64,000 bases of DNA from Acidobacteriaceae bacterium (GCA_019233755.1 JAFAMD010000059.1:1-64000), one strand, 5' to 3'. Positions 36,155 through 44,364 are shown, counted from the first letter of the stretch. Notes: generated by a model not told the origin, from the sequence alone. Numbers and translations are program-made.

Positions 36155-37126
36155 TTATGTCTTGGCGGCCTCCGGCAAGGGTTGCGGGTCGACGGACCCG
36201 ATTTTTTCCAAATGCACAACCAGATCTCCGTCTTCTCCCACCTCGAATGCGGAAACGAACTTGGCGCCCCATACAATTTCGTCATAGCGGTAGGACGCGC
36301 GAGCATGCACGGTTTGGCCGAACGTATCATCGAAGCCTTTCACGACAATCATGACCTCGGCTTGCAGGCGCTCCAGATCTTCGGCCGTCTTGCCATATAA
36401 CGGACTGCTCGGCTCAATCGGATGAACAACCGTCCACGGCAGCGGAAAGAACAGGACTTGCCGCCGCTCTAACTCGAGCGGCGTGTACTTGCGCTCCACG
36501 CCGTTGCCGGAGGGCTCGACTGTCATGAGGAGCACGCGCGCTTCCACCTCGATCAGGTTGTTCGATCTGCGATTTACAACCCGGAACTCCAGGGCCGAGC
36601 CATCCATATACGGCGCAACCACCATGGTCTTGCTAAAGCCGAACCGCGCCGATGGTTTCGAGAAACGTCCGAAGAGCAGGCCCGTGGCGATCGCAAAGAA
36701 CAGCCAACCAGTCAAAGCTTCTGCCGCGGAAACAATATTGGCGGGCGTTCCTGCCGGATACATGTTTCCGTAGCCAACCGTCGTCAGCGTGTCGACGCTG
36801 AAGAAGAAGATGTTGAGGAAGGTCCAGGCCCGGGCGCCCCCCTCTGCATTCTTAATGTGTTCGGTCCCAAGGGCCATGTAGAGCCCGGTAAACAGGGTAT
36901 TGACCACGATGAATGCTGCCGTAAGCAGCAAAAGGAACGTCACCCACGGCGTACTGATCAGGAACAGGTAGGGATGAAAATCACGCCAGGTACGCCCCAA
37001 ACGGTGAACGTTGAAATCACCGTCCTTGTTGATGATGCGCTTCAGAAGACCTGCGTATTTCTGCGTCAGTCCGGGGTCATAGCCCGGATCGTGCAACTCC
37101 GGCGAGGGTGTGTAGGGCTTGCTCAT
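36155..37126 (-). CDS. KirBac-type inward-rectifier potassium channel
   Basis: 323 residues from the ATG at 37126 (longer frame to 37204 rejected). Slide-helix region WRDFHPYLFLISTPW at 47-61, outer helix 62-85, pore helix and selectivity filter TVGYG at 116-120, inner helix ending near 155, then the cytoplasmic Kir immunoglobulin-like domain (FSKTMVVAPYMDGSALEFRVVNRRSNNLIEVEARVLL). This is the bacterial counterpart of animal Kir channels and conducts potassium. It lies in a likely operon with a two-TM peptide (37143-37331) and a HIT protein, downstream of a truncated winged-helix/TolB gene. Confidence 0.95.
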   Translation of the reverse strand: MSKPYTPSPELHDPGYDPGLTQKYAGLLKRIINKDGDFNVHRLGRTWRDFHPYLFLISTPWVTFLLLLTAAFIVVNTLFTGLYMALGTEHIKNAEGGARAWTFLNIFFFSVDTLTTVGYGNMYPAGTPANIVSAAEALTGWLFFAIATGLLFGRFSKPSARFGFSKTMVVAPYMDGSALEFRVVNRRSNNLIEVEARVLLMTVEPSGNGVERKYTPLELERRQVLFFPLPWTVVHPIEPSSPLYGKTAEDLERLQAEVMIVVKGFDDTFGQTVHARASYRYDEIVWGAKFVSAFEVGEDGDLVVHLEKIGSVDPQPLPEAAKT

Positions 37127-37142
37127 GGGTTCGTTTGTTTGC

Positions 37143-37331
37143 TCAAGGTCGACGTGTCTTGCTGTGCGACTCGAACCACGCGAGGAAGCCAAAGCCCGCA
37201 GCAATTACCAGGCGCACGGCGATCAGCCACGGATTGTCCTTTGTAACCATGTGAACAATCGCCAGCAGCACAAATCCCGCGGCGATTGCAATGTACCACC
37301 AGACCATCCATCGCGAAACACTTTGCCGCAT
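37143..37331 (-). CDS. Small two-helix membrane protein upstream of the KirBac channel
   Basis: 62 residues: two hydrophobic stretches (WWYIAIAAGFVLLAIVHMV 11-29 and WLIAVRLVIAAGFGFLAWF 35-53), a short loop with TKDNP, and a basic tail SKTRRP. AGGA lies close before the ATG at 37331 (spacing only about two bases). It begins 18 bp after the truncated regulator and ends 16 bp before the channel start. Size and position fit a channel accessory peptide, but I know of no described family; it could also be an orphan small membrane protein. Confidence 0.6.
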   Translation of the reverse strand: MRQSVSRWMVWWYIAIAAGFVLLAIVHMVTKDNPWLIAVRLVIAAGFGFLAWFESHSKTRRP

Positions 37332-37349
37332 TTCCTGAACTGTTGTATC

Positions 37350-38174
37350 TTAACTGGCCCGCGGCACCACCTTGCGTTCCGAGCCGCCCAACGCTGGAAT
37401 CTCGTTAATCGCGTCGCCCTGGTTCAGTACCCGAACAAACGCAATGTAGCGGCCATCCGGAGACCATGCGGGAACAAAATCAGATCCTGGGCCAGAGGTC
37501 AATCGCACTGGTCTCCCCGAGCCGAGCACCTTCACATAGATATAGGGTTGTGACCCCGTTCCCGTTTCATCCCATGCATAGGCGATCTGATTACCGTCCG
37601 GCGAGAACCCTGGATAACGCTGCCAACCTTCGGCAGCAGCGAGTGGCAAAGGCGTCAACTGGAGAGCGTTGCGCTCCCCCCTCCGGGTCAGCCAAAGTAT
37701 TGCGGCGGCCGCAATCAGAAGAATTCCGCTTGCAAGTGCAATCGAATGGATTCTGCTCCTTCGCGGGGCCCTTTCGACGCCTCCGGCCTGCGGTACGTTC
37801 GCTATTGTCGGCTCCGCTATCGTCTTGGTAGGAGCTAGGCTTTCTGTGTTGCCTAGAAACCGGTAGCCCCGCCGCGGCAAGGTCTCAATAAAACGCGGGG
37901 TCTCCGAGACATCGCCGAGCGCCTCGCGCAGCTTGCGCACAGCGCTGTTGATCGCATTGTCGTAATCAACGTGGGTGCCGGGCGGCCAGAGTCGGTTCTG
38001 GATTTCTTCCCTGCTCACTACCTGACCGGAATGCTCCAGCAGAAGCAAGAGGATCTGCAGCGGCTGGTCCTGCAGTTTGATCCGTACGCCGTGCTTCCGT
38101 AGCTCCCCCTCCCGCGGGTTCAGCTCGAAAGTCCCGAACCGATAGGCCGAGCCCGATACTCCGGTCTCGCGCAT
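37350..38174 (-). CDS. Truncated winged-helix/TolB-propeller transmembrane regulator
   Basis: 274 residues. N-terminal winged-helix DNA-binding domain of the OmpR/PhoB type (residues 9-107: FGTFELNPREGELRKHGVRI, NAINSAVRKLREALGD, FIETLPRRGYRFLG), a single membrane helix near 146-163 (IALASGILLIAAAAILWLT), then only the first two propeller blades (FSPDGNQIAYAW, WSPDGRYIAFVR) before a stop. The paralogue at 38536-40695 is 719 residues. The winged-helix half is nearly identical between the two, the sensor half is not. It may be a decaying copy, or a short competing regulator. It precedes the KirBac operon by 18 bp. Confidence 0.8.
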   Translation of the reverse strand: MRETGVSGSAYRFGTFELNPREGELRKHGVRIKLQDQPLQILLLLLEHSGQVVSREEIQNRLWPPGTHVDYDNAINSAVRKLREALGDVSETPRFIETLPRRGYRFLGNTESLAPTKTIAEPTIANVPQAGGVERAPRRSRIHSIALASGILLIAAAAILWLTRRGERNALQLTPLPLAAAEGWQRYPGFSPDGNQIAYAWDETGTGSQPYIYVKVLGSGRPVRLTSGPGSDFVPAWSPDGRYIAFVRVLNQGDAINEIPALGGSERKVVPRAS

Positions 38175-38470
38175 TCCAGGCAGAGCTTAACACAAAACAG
38201 GTCAGCCCTCTTACTAATTGCGAGCGCCGCGATAGCGCTCCGCGAACACTTCGGCAGCAGGACAGCCCACCTCCGAATTTGTTCCTTTTCAGCAATTTAA
38301 ATCGACAGCAGCGAACAATCAACAGCCAAGCTTCAGGCGATGGAGACCGGGGCTGACCTGACCGATTCTTGGCGTGGTCACAGGAGGCCACGCCGTGAAG
38401 AGTTCTTTGAAGATCCGGCCGCCCGAATCCTCGCCGCCACGGGAATGGAAATCGTATGGACGCGAGTCGG
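38172..38470 (-). repeat. Duplicated regulator promoter region (copy A), with remnant of a zinc-protease gene start
   Basis: This stretch upstream of the truncated regulator matches 40693-40952 plus 41101-41140 in blocks of 20-110 bp that are close to identical. At the far end, 38395-38455 is a decayed copy of the beginning of the zinc-protease gene: GTG replaces the ATG, the first eight codons (MKSSLKIR) are kept, then about 148 bp are missing and the text resumes with codons 58-71. The remaining 38471-38535 has no match and no gene. Confidence 0.85.
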
Positions 38471-38535
38471 ATCCGGAGGGCCTGCCTTCACACTGGCTCG
38501 CCAGCAAGCCAATTTGGGAGCGTACCGACAGTATT

Positions 38536-40695
38536 TCAGCGGAAATTCTCAATCAGCATCAGCTCGCTGCCGCCGTATTCGACCTTCGTATAAGCCATCC
38601 ACTGCTCATCCGGCGAAATGGCCATCTCTTCCCCGATCGGACCTGGCACTGCCGCTATGGTATGAATGCTATGGGTTCTGAGATCAAGAAGCTTAAGGTC
38701 TATGGCGAACTGATTGCCATCCAGAAAATAAACGCCTTCCTTCCCGGGAGCAAAATTCCTACCGTAGTAACCGTAAATCGAGTTCAGCACCTTCACTTCC
38801 TCTCCGCCGTCAACCGGAACTTCCCAGAGATCAAATCTCTGCGCGTAGTGCGCGTAGTAGATGCTCTTGCCATCTGCCGACTCGTACGCGACCATGCCTC
38901 CTTTCCTGGTAAGTTGAATCGGCTTGCCGCCCGAGGCCGGGATTTTCCAAATTTGAAGAGAGCCGCTGCGATCGGACGTGAAATAAATCCACTTGCCATC
39001 GTGCGACCAGCTTGGTCTCATATTCGACGAGCTGGTTGTAAGTGGAACCGGTTCGCCTCCTTCTGAGTCGACGACATAAATATCCCATCTACCGGTCTTA
39101 TCGGAATCGAAAGCAATCTTTTGGCCATCGGGAGACCAGCCCGGACTCCCCGTCCAAGCTCCGAAATAAGTCAATTGACGTGAGTTCAACCCACTAATAT
39201 CAGAAATCCAAACCTCCACCTTGCCCGAGCGATCGGATTCAAACGCCATACGCTTTCCATCCGGTGAGTACTTCGGGTGTGACTCATCTCGGCTGGAGGA
39301 AATCAGCGTTGTAGTCTGGCCGGCTGTTCTCCCCGTTAATGACATTCCTTGGATGCTTCCCTTTCCCCACCAGTGGATATAGATGAGGCGGTTTCGCTCG
39401 CGCGAAATGACAATCTCACTAGGATCTGGGCCGGCCGCATTGATCCGGACCGGGCTGCTCTTGGGAACCGGGTCCATTCGCCACATTTCCAGTTTTCCAC
39501 TGCGGGAAGACACAAATACAAGGGCACGTCCATCGGCGGTCCAGGCTAGCCCGTCTATGGCCTTGCCCTCGAACGTCAGGCGTCGCAGTTCCCCTATGGG
39601 AAGCATGTCGTCCGACATCGGTATCGTGTAAATATCTCCTCGGCTGAATGCCAAGGTTTTTCCATCGGGTGACAATGCGATACACCCATCGCCCTCGAAA
39701 TCTTGAGGCCCAGAAGTAATAATGCGCTTTTCTCCCGTTCCGACTGAGATTCGGACCGCGCGCAGGGGCTCGTCTGGACCACCCGCCAGTCCGATCAACC
39801 ATTTCCCGTTGGGCGACCAGGTAAGAGTCGATCCTACCGACCATTCGTGATGGTAAGGCGGGATTCCTGCGGAAAATGTGAGATCAGTCAAGTGCCGCTC
39901 CTGACCGCCGACCGACGCCATGATTATGACCGCCGAATGCCTTGCGTCCAGCGGTCGCATGAAGGCGATGAATTGGCCGTCCGCTGACCACGCCGGTGCG
40001 AAATCACCTTTCTCGCCGGTTGTCAGCGCGACCGGATCGCCCGGGCCGATAGACTTCACATAAATCCCGGAAAGACGCTTGGCTGGCTGATACCAGGCAA
40101 ACGCAACCCTTGTGCCATCGGGCGAGAAGCTTGGATTTTGTTGCAGTCCCAGATAGCTGGTGAGAGGCACTGCAGGGCTGGGAATCCCCACATGTTCAGC
40201 CGTGCGGTTTGCCATCCAGAACACGAGAGCGGCCGCCGCTAAAACTCCCGCGCCAATCGCCGCCACCGCACCGCGCGGTAGCCGGCGCTGCTTCGGCAAA
40301 GTTTTCTTCTGCTCAACTTCCGGCATCGCTGGTGCATTTGCGGCCTTGGTCGGCGCTAGGTTTTCGGTGTTGCCTAGAAACCGGTATCCCCGCCGCGGCA
40401 AGGTCTCAATGAAACGCGGCGTCTCCGAGATATCGCCAAGCGCCTCGCGCAGCTTGCGCACTGCGCTGTTGATTGCGTTGTCGTAATCAACGTGGGTGCC
40501 GGGCGGCCACAGCCGGTTCTGGATTTCTTCCCTGCTTACTACCTGACCGGAATGCTCCAGCAGAAGCAAGAGGATCTGCAGCGGCTGCTCTTGGAGTTTG
40601 ATCCGTACGCCGTGCTTCCGCAGCTCCCCCTCCCGCGGGTTCAGCTCGAAAGACCCGAACCGATAGGCCGAGCCCGATACTCCGGTCTCGCGCAT
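38536..40695 (-). CDS. Winged-helix/TolB-propeller transmembrane regulator (full-length)
   Basis: 719 residues. Winged helix 9-107 (DNA-binding recognition helix near NAINSAVRKLREALGD), membrane helix near 141-161 (GAVAAIGAGVLAAAALVFWM), then a long propeller of repeated SPDG(K/T)-x-(I/L)AF motifs (for example PSFSPDGTRVAFAW, WSADGQFIAFMR, LSPDGKTLAFSR, YSPDGKRMAFESDRSG, WSPDGQKIAFDSD). Such CadC-like one-component regulators place the sensor outside the inner membrane and the winged helix in the cytoplasm; they are common in Acidobacteriota. Ligand unknown. The gene is divergent from the zinc protease at 40929, which may be its target. Confidence 0.9.
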   Translation of the reverse strand: MRETGVSGSAYRFGSFELNPREGELRKHGVRIKLQEQPLQILLLLLEHSGQVVSREEIQNRLWPPGTHVDYDNAINSAVRKLREALGDISETPRFIETLPRRGYRFLGNTENLAPTKAANAPAMPEVEQKKTLPKQRRLPRGAVAAIGAGVLAAAALVFWMANRTAEHVGIPSPAVPLTSYLGLQQNPSFSPDGTRVAFAWYQPAKRLSGIYVKSIGPGDPVALTTGEKGDFAPAWSADGQFIAFMRPLDARHSAVIIMASVGGQERHLTDLTFSAGIPPYHHEWSVGSTLTWSPNGKWLIGLAGGPDEPLRAVRISVGTGEKRIITSGPQDFEGDGCIALSPDGKTLAFSRGDIYTIPMSDDMLPIGELRRLTFEGKAIDGLAWTADGRALVFVSSRSGKLEMWRMDPVPKSSPVRINAAGPDPSEIVISRERNRLIYIHWWGKGSIQGMSLTGRTAGQTTTLISSSRDESHPKYSPDGKRMAFESDRSGKVEVWISDISGLNSRQLTYFGAWTGSPGWSPDGQKIAFDSDKTGRWDIYVVDSEGGEPVPLTTSSSNMRPSWSHDGKWIYFTSDRSGSLQIWKIPASGGKPIQLTRKGGMVAYESADGKSIYYAHYAQRFDLWEVPVDGGEEVKVLNSIYGYYGRNFAPGKEGVYFLDGNQFAIDLKLLDLRTHSIHTIAAVPGPIGEEMAISPDEQWMAYTKVEYGGSELMLIENFR

Positions 40696-40952
40696 TCCAG
40701 GCAGAGCTTAACACAAAAACAGGTCAGCCCTCTTTCCAATTGAGGGCCGATTGCCAGCGCCGTGCTATGGCCCTGGCAAAGCCTTCGGCAGCAGGACAGC
40801 CCGTATCCGAATTCGTTCCTTTTCAGCAATTTAAATCGACAGCAGCGAATCATCAACAGCCAAGCTTCGGGCGATGGAGACCGGGCCTGACCTGACCGAT
40901 TTTTGGCGTGGTCACAGGAGGCCACGCCATGAAGAGTTCTTTGAAGATCCGG
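40693..40952. repeat. Divergent promoter region, duplicated at 38172-38470 (copy B)
   Basis: Shared blocks with copy A: the first 40 bp after the regulator start, and about 140 bp ending in the ribosome site CAGGAGGCCACGCC and first codons of the zinc-protease gene. A middle block of about 60 bp is not shared. Promoters for both the regulator (leftward) and the protease (rightward) must lie here. Confidence 0.85.
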
Positions 40953-41588
40953 CTCGCGTTCGGAATGTTATCAGCCGCGAGCTGGCAGCCCTACGCATAC
41001 AGCCGCCCGGCTGTAGAAGTTCAACCGCTGCGCCTGAACATCCACCTCTACAACCAGTCAGGCGCATCTCCCCGGACGCTGGATCAGGCCATGAAAGAAG
41101 CCGCCAGAATCCTCGCCGCCACGGGAATGAAAATCGTATGGCAATCGGGCCCCGCCGACGCGCCCGAAGCCAACATCAGCGATCAGCATGCCGCTGGTTC
41201 GCAGAGCGGGAAACCCGACGTCCGCGACTATCTGGTAGTGAAAATCTTGCGCAGCTTTCCGGATTCCTCCCTTCCAGGTGCATTGGGATACTCTCTGCCG
41301 GACGCGCGATTCGGGTCACACGCCATGATCTTCTACAACCGCATTGAACGAGTCACCGCCTCGGGTGACATTGACCTCGCCACAATGCTCGGGCACGCTA
41401 TGGCCCACGAAATTGGACATGTGCTCCTCGGATCGACCGAACACTCGCCCGACGGAATCATGAAGGCGCGCTGGGGCAGGGCCGATTACCAGAATGCCGC
41501 CAAGGGATACATAAAATTTACGCCCTTGCAGTGCAAGGCGATCCGCGAACGCGCCGCCATTCGGTTGAGTGGCAAGTCCGGGGAATAG
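40929..41588 (+). CDS. Putative zinc metalloprotease, secreted or membrane-associated
   Basis: 219 residues from the ATG at 40929, AGGAGG eight bases upstream. The N-terminus (KIRLAFGMLSAASWQPYAYS) is a weak signal sequence. The zinc site is HEIGHVLLGSTEH at 160-172 (His160, Glu161, His164, third ligand probably His172), followed by a Met-turn-like GIM at 176-178, a metzincin-type pattern with wider spacing than the classical HExxHxxGxxH. Family members in Acidobacteriota carry HEIGHLLLG..SH, recalled from memory. Divergent from the TolB-type regulator; a decayed copy of its start lies at 38395. Confidence 0.8.
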   Translation: MKSSLKIRLAFGMLSAASWQPYAYSRPAVEVQPLRLNIHLYNQSGASPRTLDQAMKEAARILAATGMKIVWQSGPADAPEANISDQHAAGSQSGKPDVRDYLVVKILRSFPDSSLPGALGYSLPDARFGSHAMIFYNRIERVTASGDIDLATMLGHAMAHEIGHVLLGSTEHSPDGIMKARWGRADYQNAAKGYIKFTPLQCKAIRERAAIRLSGKSGE

Positions 41589-41616
41589 CGATCCGGCGCA
41601 ATGGACGATCAGAGCC

Positions 41617-41661
41617 AAGAACCGCCACCGAAGGTCTGGGAGGAACCCTATGAGCAGCCGT
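41617..41661 (+). repeat. 45-bp element, copy 1, near-identical to 42827-42871
   Basis: Matches 42827-42871 with one mismatch and one inserted base, and includes the ATGAGCAGC that is the start of the gene at 42860. Here it lies inside a 27-codon frame (41601-41684, PPPKVWEEPYEQPYAAL) with no ribosome site. I read it as the leftover beginning of another copy of the 42860 gene family. Confidence 0.7.
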
Positions 41662-41804
41662 ATGCGGCCTTAAGGAAAAGGTGAAAACTTCTGACGGGAA
41701 CGCACGGGCCAGTGATGTTCCCGGACCACGAATGTCGCCTATCCTGGTGGCGAGCCGTTTGAGCGATTTGACGCCGGAGCGCGCCTGCCAGAGAGGATTA
41801 CAGA

Positions 41805-42374
41805 ATGCCACTGAATGAAAACTTGAGTTGGGCCGAGGTTGGCGCCATTTCCACAGGGAGCAACTCGGTTGCCGATGCGTTCAAATCGAAGTCTGCGGAG
41901 AGAGTTCTCCTAACGCTGGGTACTAAACTCTATAAGTTCAACGATTTCAATTCGCCGACAGCTCCTGGGTCGAAGGCCCTCAGTCCGTGGTGGAGTCCGT
42001 ACGACGATTACAGGCACGATGGAGGATGGGAACAGCGAAAGAAGTTAGCCAAGCTACTGGGCGTGAGCATACGTGAGTTGGGACGGGTCACCTCAGCGGT
42101 AAAGGAAAACTGGAACTCGCTCCAGTATCTTCTGGTCATCACCCTATCCCAAGCGGTTTACGCTTTTTTCGGCGATTTTGCACAAATGCCACGCCAGGAC
42201 GCGGGTGCAGGTTCCAAACGCGTGGTGACGGCTCAGGCGGCGGGCGGTGCCTTTGTGGCGGAGGGCCGCGGGGCGACGAAGAACCTGCCCGGCGGGGGCA
42301 CCCAGTTCTACATTCCCAATCTCACGTTGGGTCAAGTGGGCGACTGGCGAGTGGAGTCACTGCTCGGGTCGTAA
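41805..42374 (+). CDS. Protein of unknown function
   Basis: 189 residues from an ATG with GAGAGG eight bases upstream, so translation is well supported. No signal peptide or membrane helix. The sequence LTLGTKLYKFNDFNSP, WWSPYDDYRHDGGWEQRKKLAKLLGVSIRELGRVTSAVKENW, YLLVITLSQAVYAFFGDF and LPGGGTQFYIPNLTLGQVGDWRVESLL is distinctive and looks like a complete alpha/beta domain with a final 'Q-F-Y-I-P' strand. 'LY+F' early and 'WWSP' are reminiscent of ADP-ribosyl-transferase-like folds, but no catalytic triad can be assigned. I do not recognise the family. It stands between two decayed stretches, in an accessory-looking patch. Confidence 0.7.
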   Translation: MPLNENLSWAEVGAISTGSNSVADAFKSKSAERVLLTLGTKLYKFNDFNSPTAPGSKALSPWWSPYDDYRHDGGWEQRKKLAKLLGVSIRELGRVTSAVKENWNSLQYLLVITLSQAVYAFFGDFAQMPRQDAGAGSKRVVTAQAAGGAFVAEGRGATKNLPGGGTQFYIPNLTLGQVGDWRVESLLGS

Positions 42375-42826
42375 TCGCCATGAATCCTCGGGAAATACTC
42401 CAGACTGAATTGCATCGTGAGGAGACTCTCTCAATCGATCTCGTAACGCTGCTTTGGACGCATTGATCAACGCCAATTACGCCACTGTTACTCCGTGCGA
42501 AGTGCGCGCATCGGATCAACTGATGCGGCACGCCGCGCGGGAATCAATGTGGCGCCGGTAAGTTGTTTTAGTGTTCGCACCGCCCCCAGGGCACAACGGT
42601 TGTTGATTGGGGAGCGTGAGATTGGGTGCTCTTACGGCGACGCGAGGCGGTCTGCGGCGAACGTCGATTCCGGTTTCTTCGAAGGCAATTCCGGCGAATG
42701 AGGCCCGGCGCAACCGCGGATCACAACCACCCCTCCCAAAATTTCTCCCACACCCTCATCTGTTTACATGCGCTTTCGACGCGCTCCTGTTCGTTTTTCC
42801 TCAACCGCGTGCTAGCGTGAACACGC
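42375..42826. other. Gene-poor stretch between unknown genes
   Basis: Holds the permease remnant at 42488-42559 on the minus strand and otherwise no frame with recognisable content, ribosome site or hairpin. Several short frames here overlap on both strands and are taken as chance. Confidence 0.6.
42488..42559 (-). pseudogene. C-terminal remnant of an ADOP/MacB-type permease
   Basis: Reading leftward, 23 codons plus TAA give TGATLIPARRAASVDPMRALRTE and stop. This is the hallmark last 20 residues of FtsX/MacB-like permeases (PARRA..VDPM.ALR.E), abundant in Acidobacteriota. No upstream permease sequence is readable in frame, so only the tail of a deleted gene is left. Confidence 0.75.
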
Positions 42827-42871
42827 GAAGAACCGCCACCGAAGGTCTTGAGGAACCCTATGAGCAGCCGT
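42827..42871 (+). repeat. 45-bp element, copy 2, at the start of the GPRTPEGKA-family gene
   Basis: Contains GAGG and the ATGAGCAGC start of the gene at 42860. Copy 1 is at 41617-41661. Confidence 0.7.
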
Positions 42872-43630
42872 GAACTACGAAAGCAGCGCCGCGCGCAGGA
42901 ACGTAAACAGAAAAGACTCGAACGCACCAAAGCTGTCCAGGTTGAAGCGATGCCGCATCTTTCCACACTGACTGATCCCGATCTCGATGACGCCTTCCCG
43001 CCGGAGTTCATCGCCGAAGCCAACGCCATGCGCGCCCGCATTCATGCTCGTGCCAGCCTTGCCACGTCCCAACCGGCTCCCGGTCACTCCACCGGTCCAC
43101 GCACCCCTGAGGGCAAAGCCGTATCCTCGCGCAATGCCTTCAAACACGGTCTTGCCAGCGGCGAGATCATCGCGCCGGGCGAGAATCCCGAAGAGTTCGA
43201 ATCCCTCCTCGAATCGCTGCGCGACGAGCACACGCCCGCTACCCTGACTGAGGATCTGCTGATTCGCCAGATGGCGCAGTCCTGGTGGCTTGCCCAGCGC
43301 GCCCTGCGTTTGCAAAATACCTGCTTCCACTCGGAAGAGGTCGACGCGCGGAAATTGGCCCTCTTCCTCCGCTATCAGACCACGCACGAGCGCGCCTTCC
43401 ATAAGGCTCTTGCCGCCCTCATCCGCTTGCAAAAGGAGCGTCGCCGCAACCAGGCCCACTTCGTTTCGTCAGAAGCTGCGAACGGCCATCACGCTCCGCA
43501 GTTCGTTTCGCACACCACCGCTACGCCGCTGCCGGAACCTGCCGCAAAAGCCGGTAAGGGCCGCTTTCGCTCCGAAAATCTCGCGGAGTGGGATGAGGAC
43601 GACCGCTTCGCGAGGCCCGAAGCAGCTTAG
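42860..43630 (+). CDS. GPRTPEGKA-family protein of unknown function
   Basis: 256 residues from the ATG at 42860 (GAGG about six bases upstream; a start at 42848 is possible). N-terminus is strongly basic and helical (RELRKQRRAQERKQKRLERTKAVQ), and the centre holds the hallmark GPRTPEGKAVSSRNAFKHGL at residues 78-97, followed by a helical region (LLIRQMAQSWWLAQRALRLQNTCF) and a disordered tail. Proteins with this motif occur in many copies in Acidobacteriota and related genomes; their behaviour, often near gene fragments, suggests a mobile or phage-like origin, but no transposase residues are visible. Function unknown. Confidence 0.8.
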   Translation: MSSRELRKQRRAQERKQKRLERTKAVQVEAMPHLSTLTDPDLDDAFPPEFIAEANAMRARIHARASLATSQPAPGHSTGPRTPEGKAVSSRNAFKHGLASGEIIAPGENPEEFESLLESLRDEHTPATLTEDLLIRQMAQSWWLAQRALRLQNTCFHSEEVDARKLALFLRYQTTHERAFHKALAALIRLQKERRRNQAHFVSSEAANGHHAPQFVSHTTATPLPEPAAKAGKGRFRSENLAEWDEDDRFARPEAA

Positions 43631-43933
43631 CCGCGGCCACCAAAGATATTTGAAATTTTGTTTTGAGCGCGACAACTGCACCAAACGCGCTGTGCGCTTC
43701 AGGCCATCACGAGAGCTTTCAGGCATCAGCTTAGCCTCCCGCTGGGCCAGGATTGAATAATCTGTGACTGGCGGGAAGGATCAAGACATCGTTCGAGAAA
43801 CCGGGTCAGTCACAGGCCAGCAATTAGCCCCATCTAAGCTCTCCAGAAAACGCTCGCACAACTGCGGCAGTTTCAAAGCGTTAGCCTTTCGCGTTTTCTG
43901 GGTTTAGCGACCTCCCCAAGGGGCGGTCGGTCG

Positions 43934-43996
43934 CTGACAGCTGAAAGCTAAAGGCTGAAAGCTAAAGGCTGAAAGCTGAAGGCTGAAAGCTGAAAG
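43934..43996. repeat. Heptamer tandem repeat (9 units, consensus CTGAAAG)
   Basis: Nine units of seven bases: CTGACAG, CTGAAAG, CTAAAGG, CTGAAAG, CTAAAGG, CTGAAAG, CTGAAGG, CTGAAAG, CTGAAAG. It sits 3' of the small zinc-binding gene (44009-44236, leftward) and 300 bp after the GPRTPEGKA gene; 43631-43933 itself shows no gene, only a GC-rich inverted stretch (GCGACC / GGTCGC) just before the repeats. Same repeat family as 49368-49530. Confidence 0.9.
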
Positions 43997-44008
43997 CTAT
44001 CTCTTCGA

Positions 44009-44236
44009 TTATTCTTGTGCGGGAATCTGCTGATCGGAATCGCGCCAGGCGCTGATCTTCAGCCGCCGGCACACCCAGCATAGGTCTTCGGTATGAGGCC
44101 CCGCCAATGTACTGCAGGATGCGCCACAAACAGCGCACCGCGGCGCGCGCGATGGCCGCTCCCCCTCCACCGACTTCTTCGCCATATCCAAGATCTCGCG
44201 GGAGATGATTGGTTCGGTGATGGGTTTCTTTTTCAT
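44009..44236 (-). CDS. Small zinc-binding (double CxxC) protein
   Basis: 75 residues from the ATG at 44236 (longer frame to 44305 has no better ribosome site). Two CxxC knuckles, CAVCG and CWVC, about 20 residues apart (CAVCGASCSTLAGPHTEDLCWVCRRLKISAW), fit a zinc ribbon. The basic N-terminus (MKKKPITEPIISREILDMAKK) and lack of a membrane helix suggest a nucleic-acid- or protein-binding role. Function unknown. It is divergent from fabD, with 128 bp between starts. Confidence 0.6.
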   Translation of the reverse strand: MKKKPITEPIISREILDMAKKSVEGERPSRAPRCAVCGASCSTLAGPHTEDLCWVCRRLKISAWRDSDQQIPAQE

Positions 44237-44364
44237 TCTTGTCTTCACTATAGAACAAATCTCGCCGTTGCTCTCAAAACTGGCAAAGGAATCGAGCGCT
44301 CGCATACCATGAGGGAAGCCGCCTTAAAGCGCCCACACGACTTTCAGCCACAAGAATTTCAGAA

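Noticed and set aside
41601..41684. 27-codon frame as a small peptide gene or RiPP precursor
   Set aside because: No ribosome site, and it coincides with a duplicated fragment of a neighbouring gene's start.
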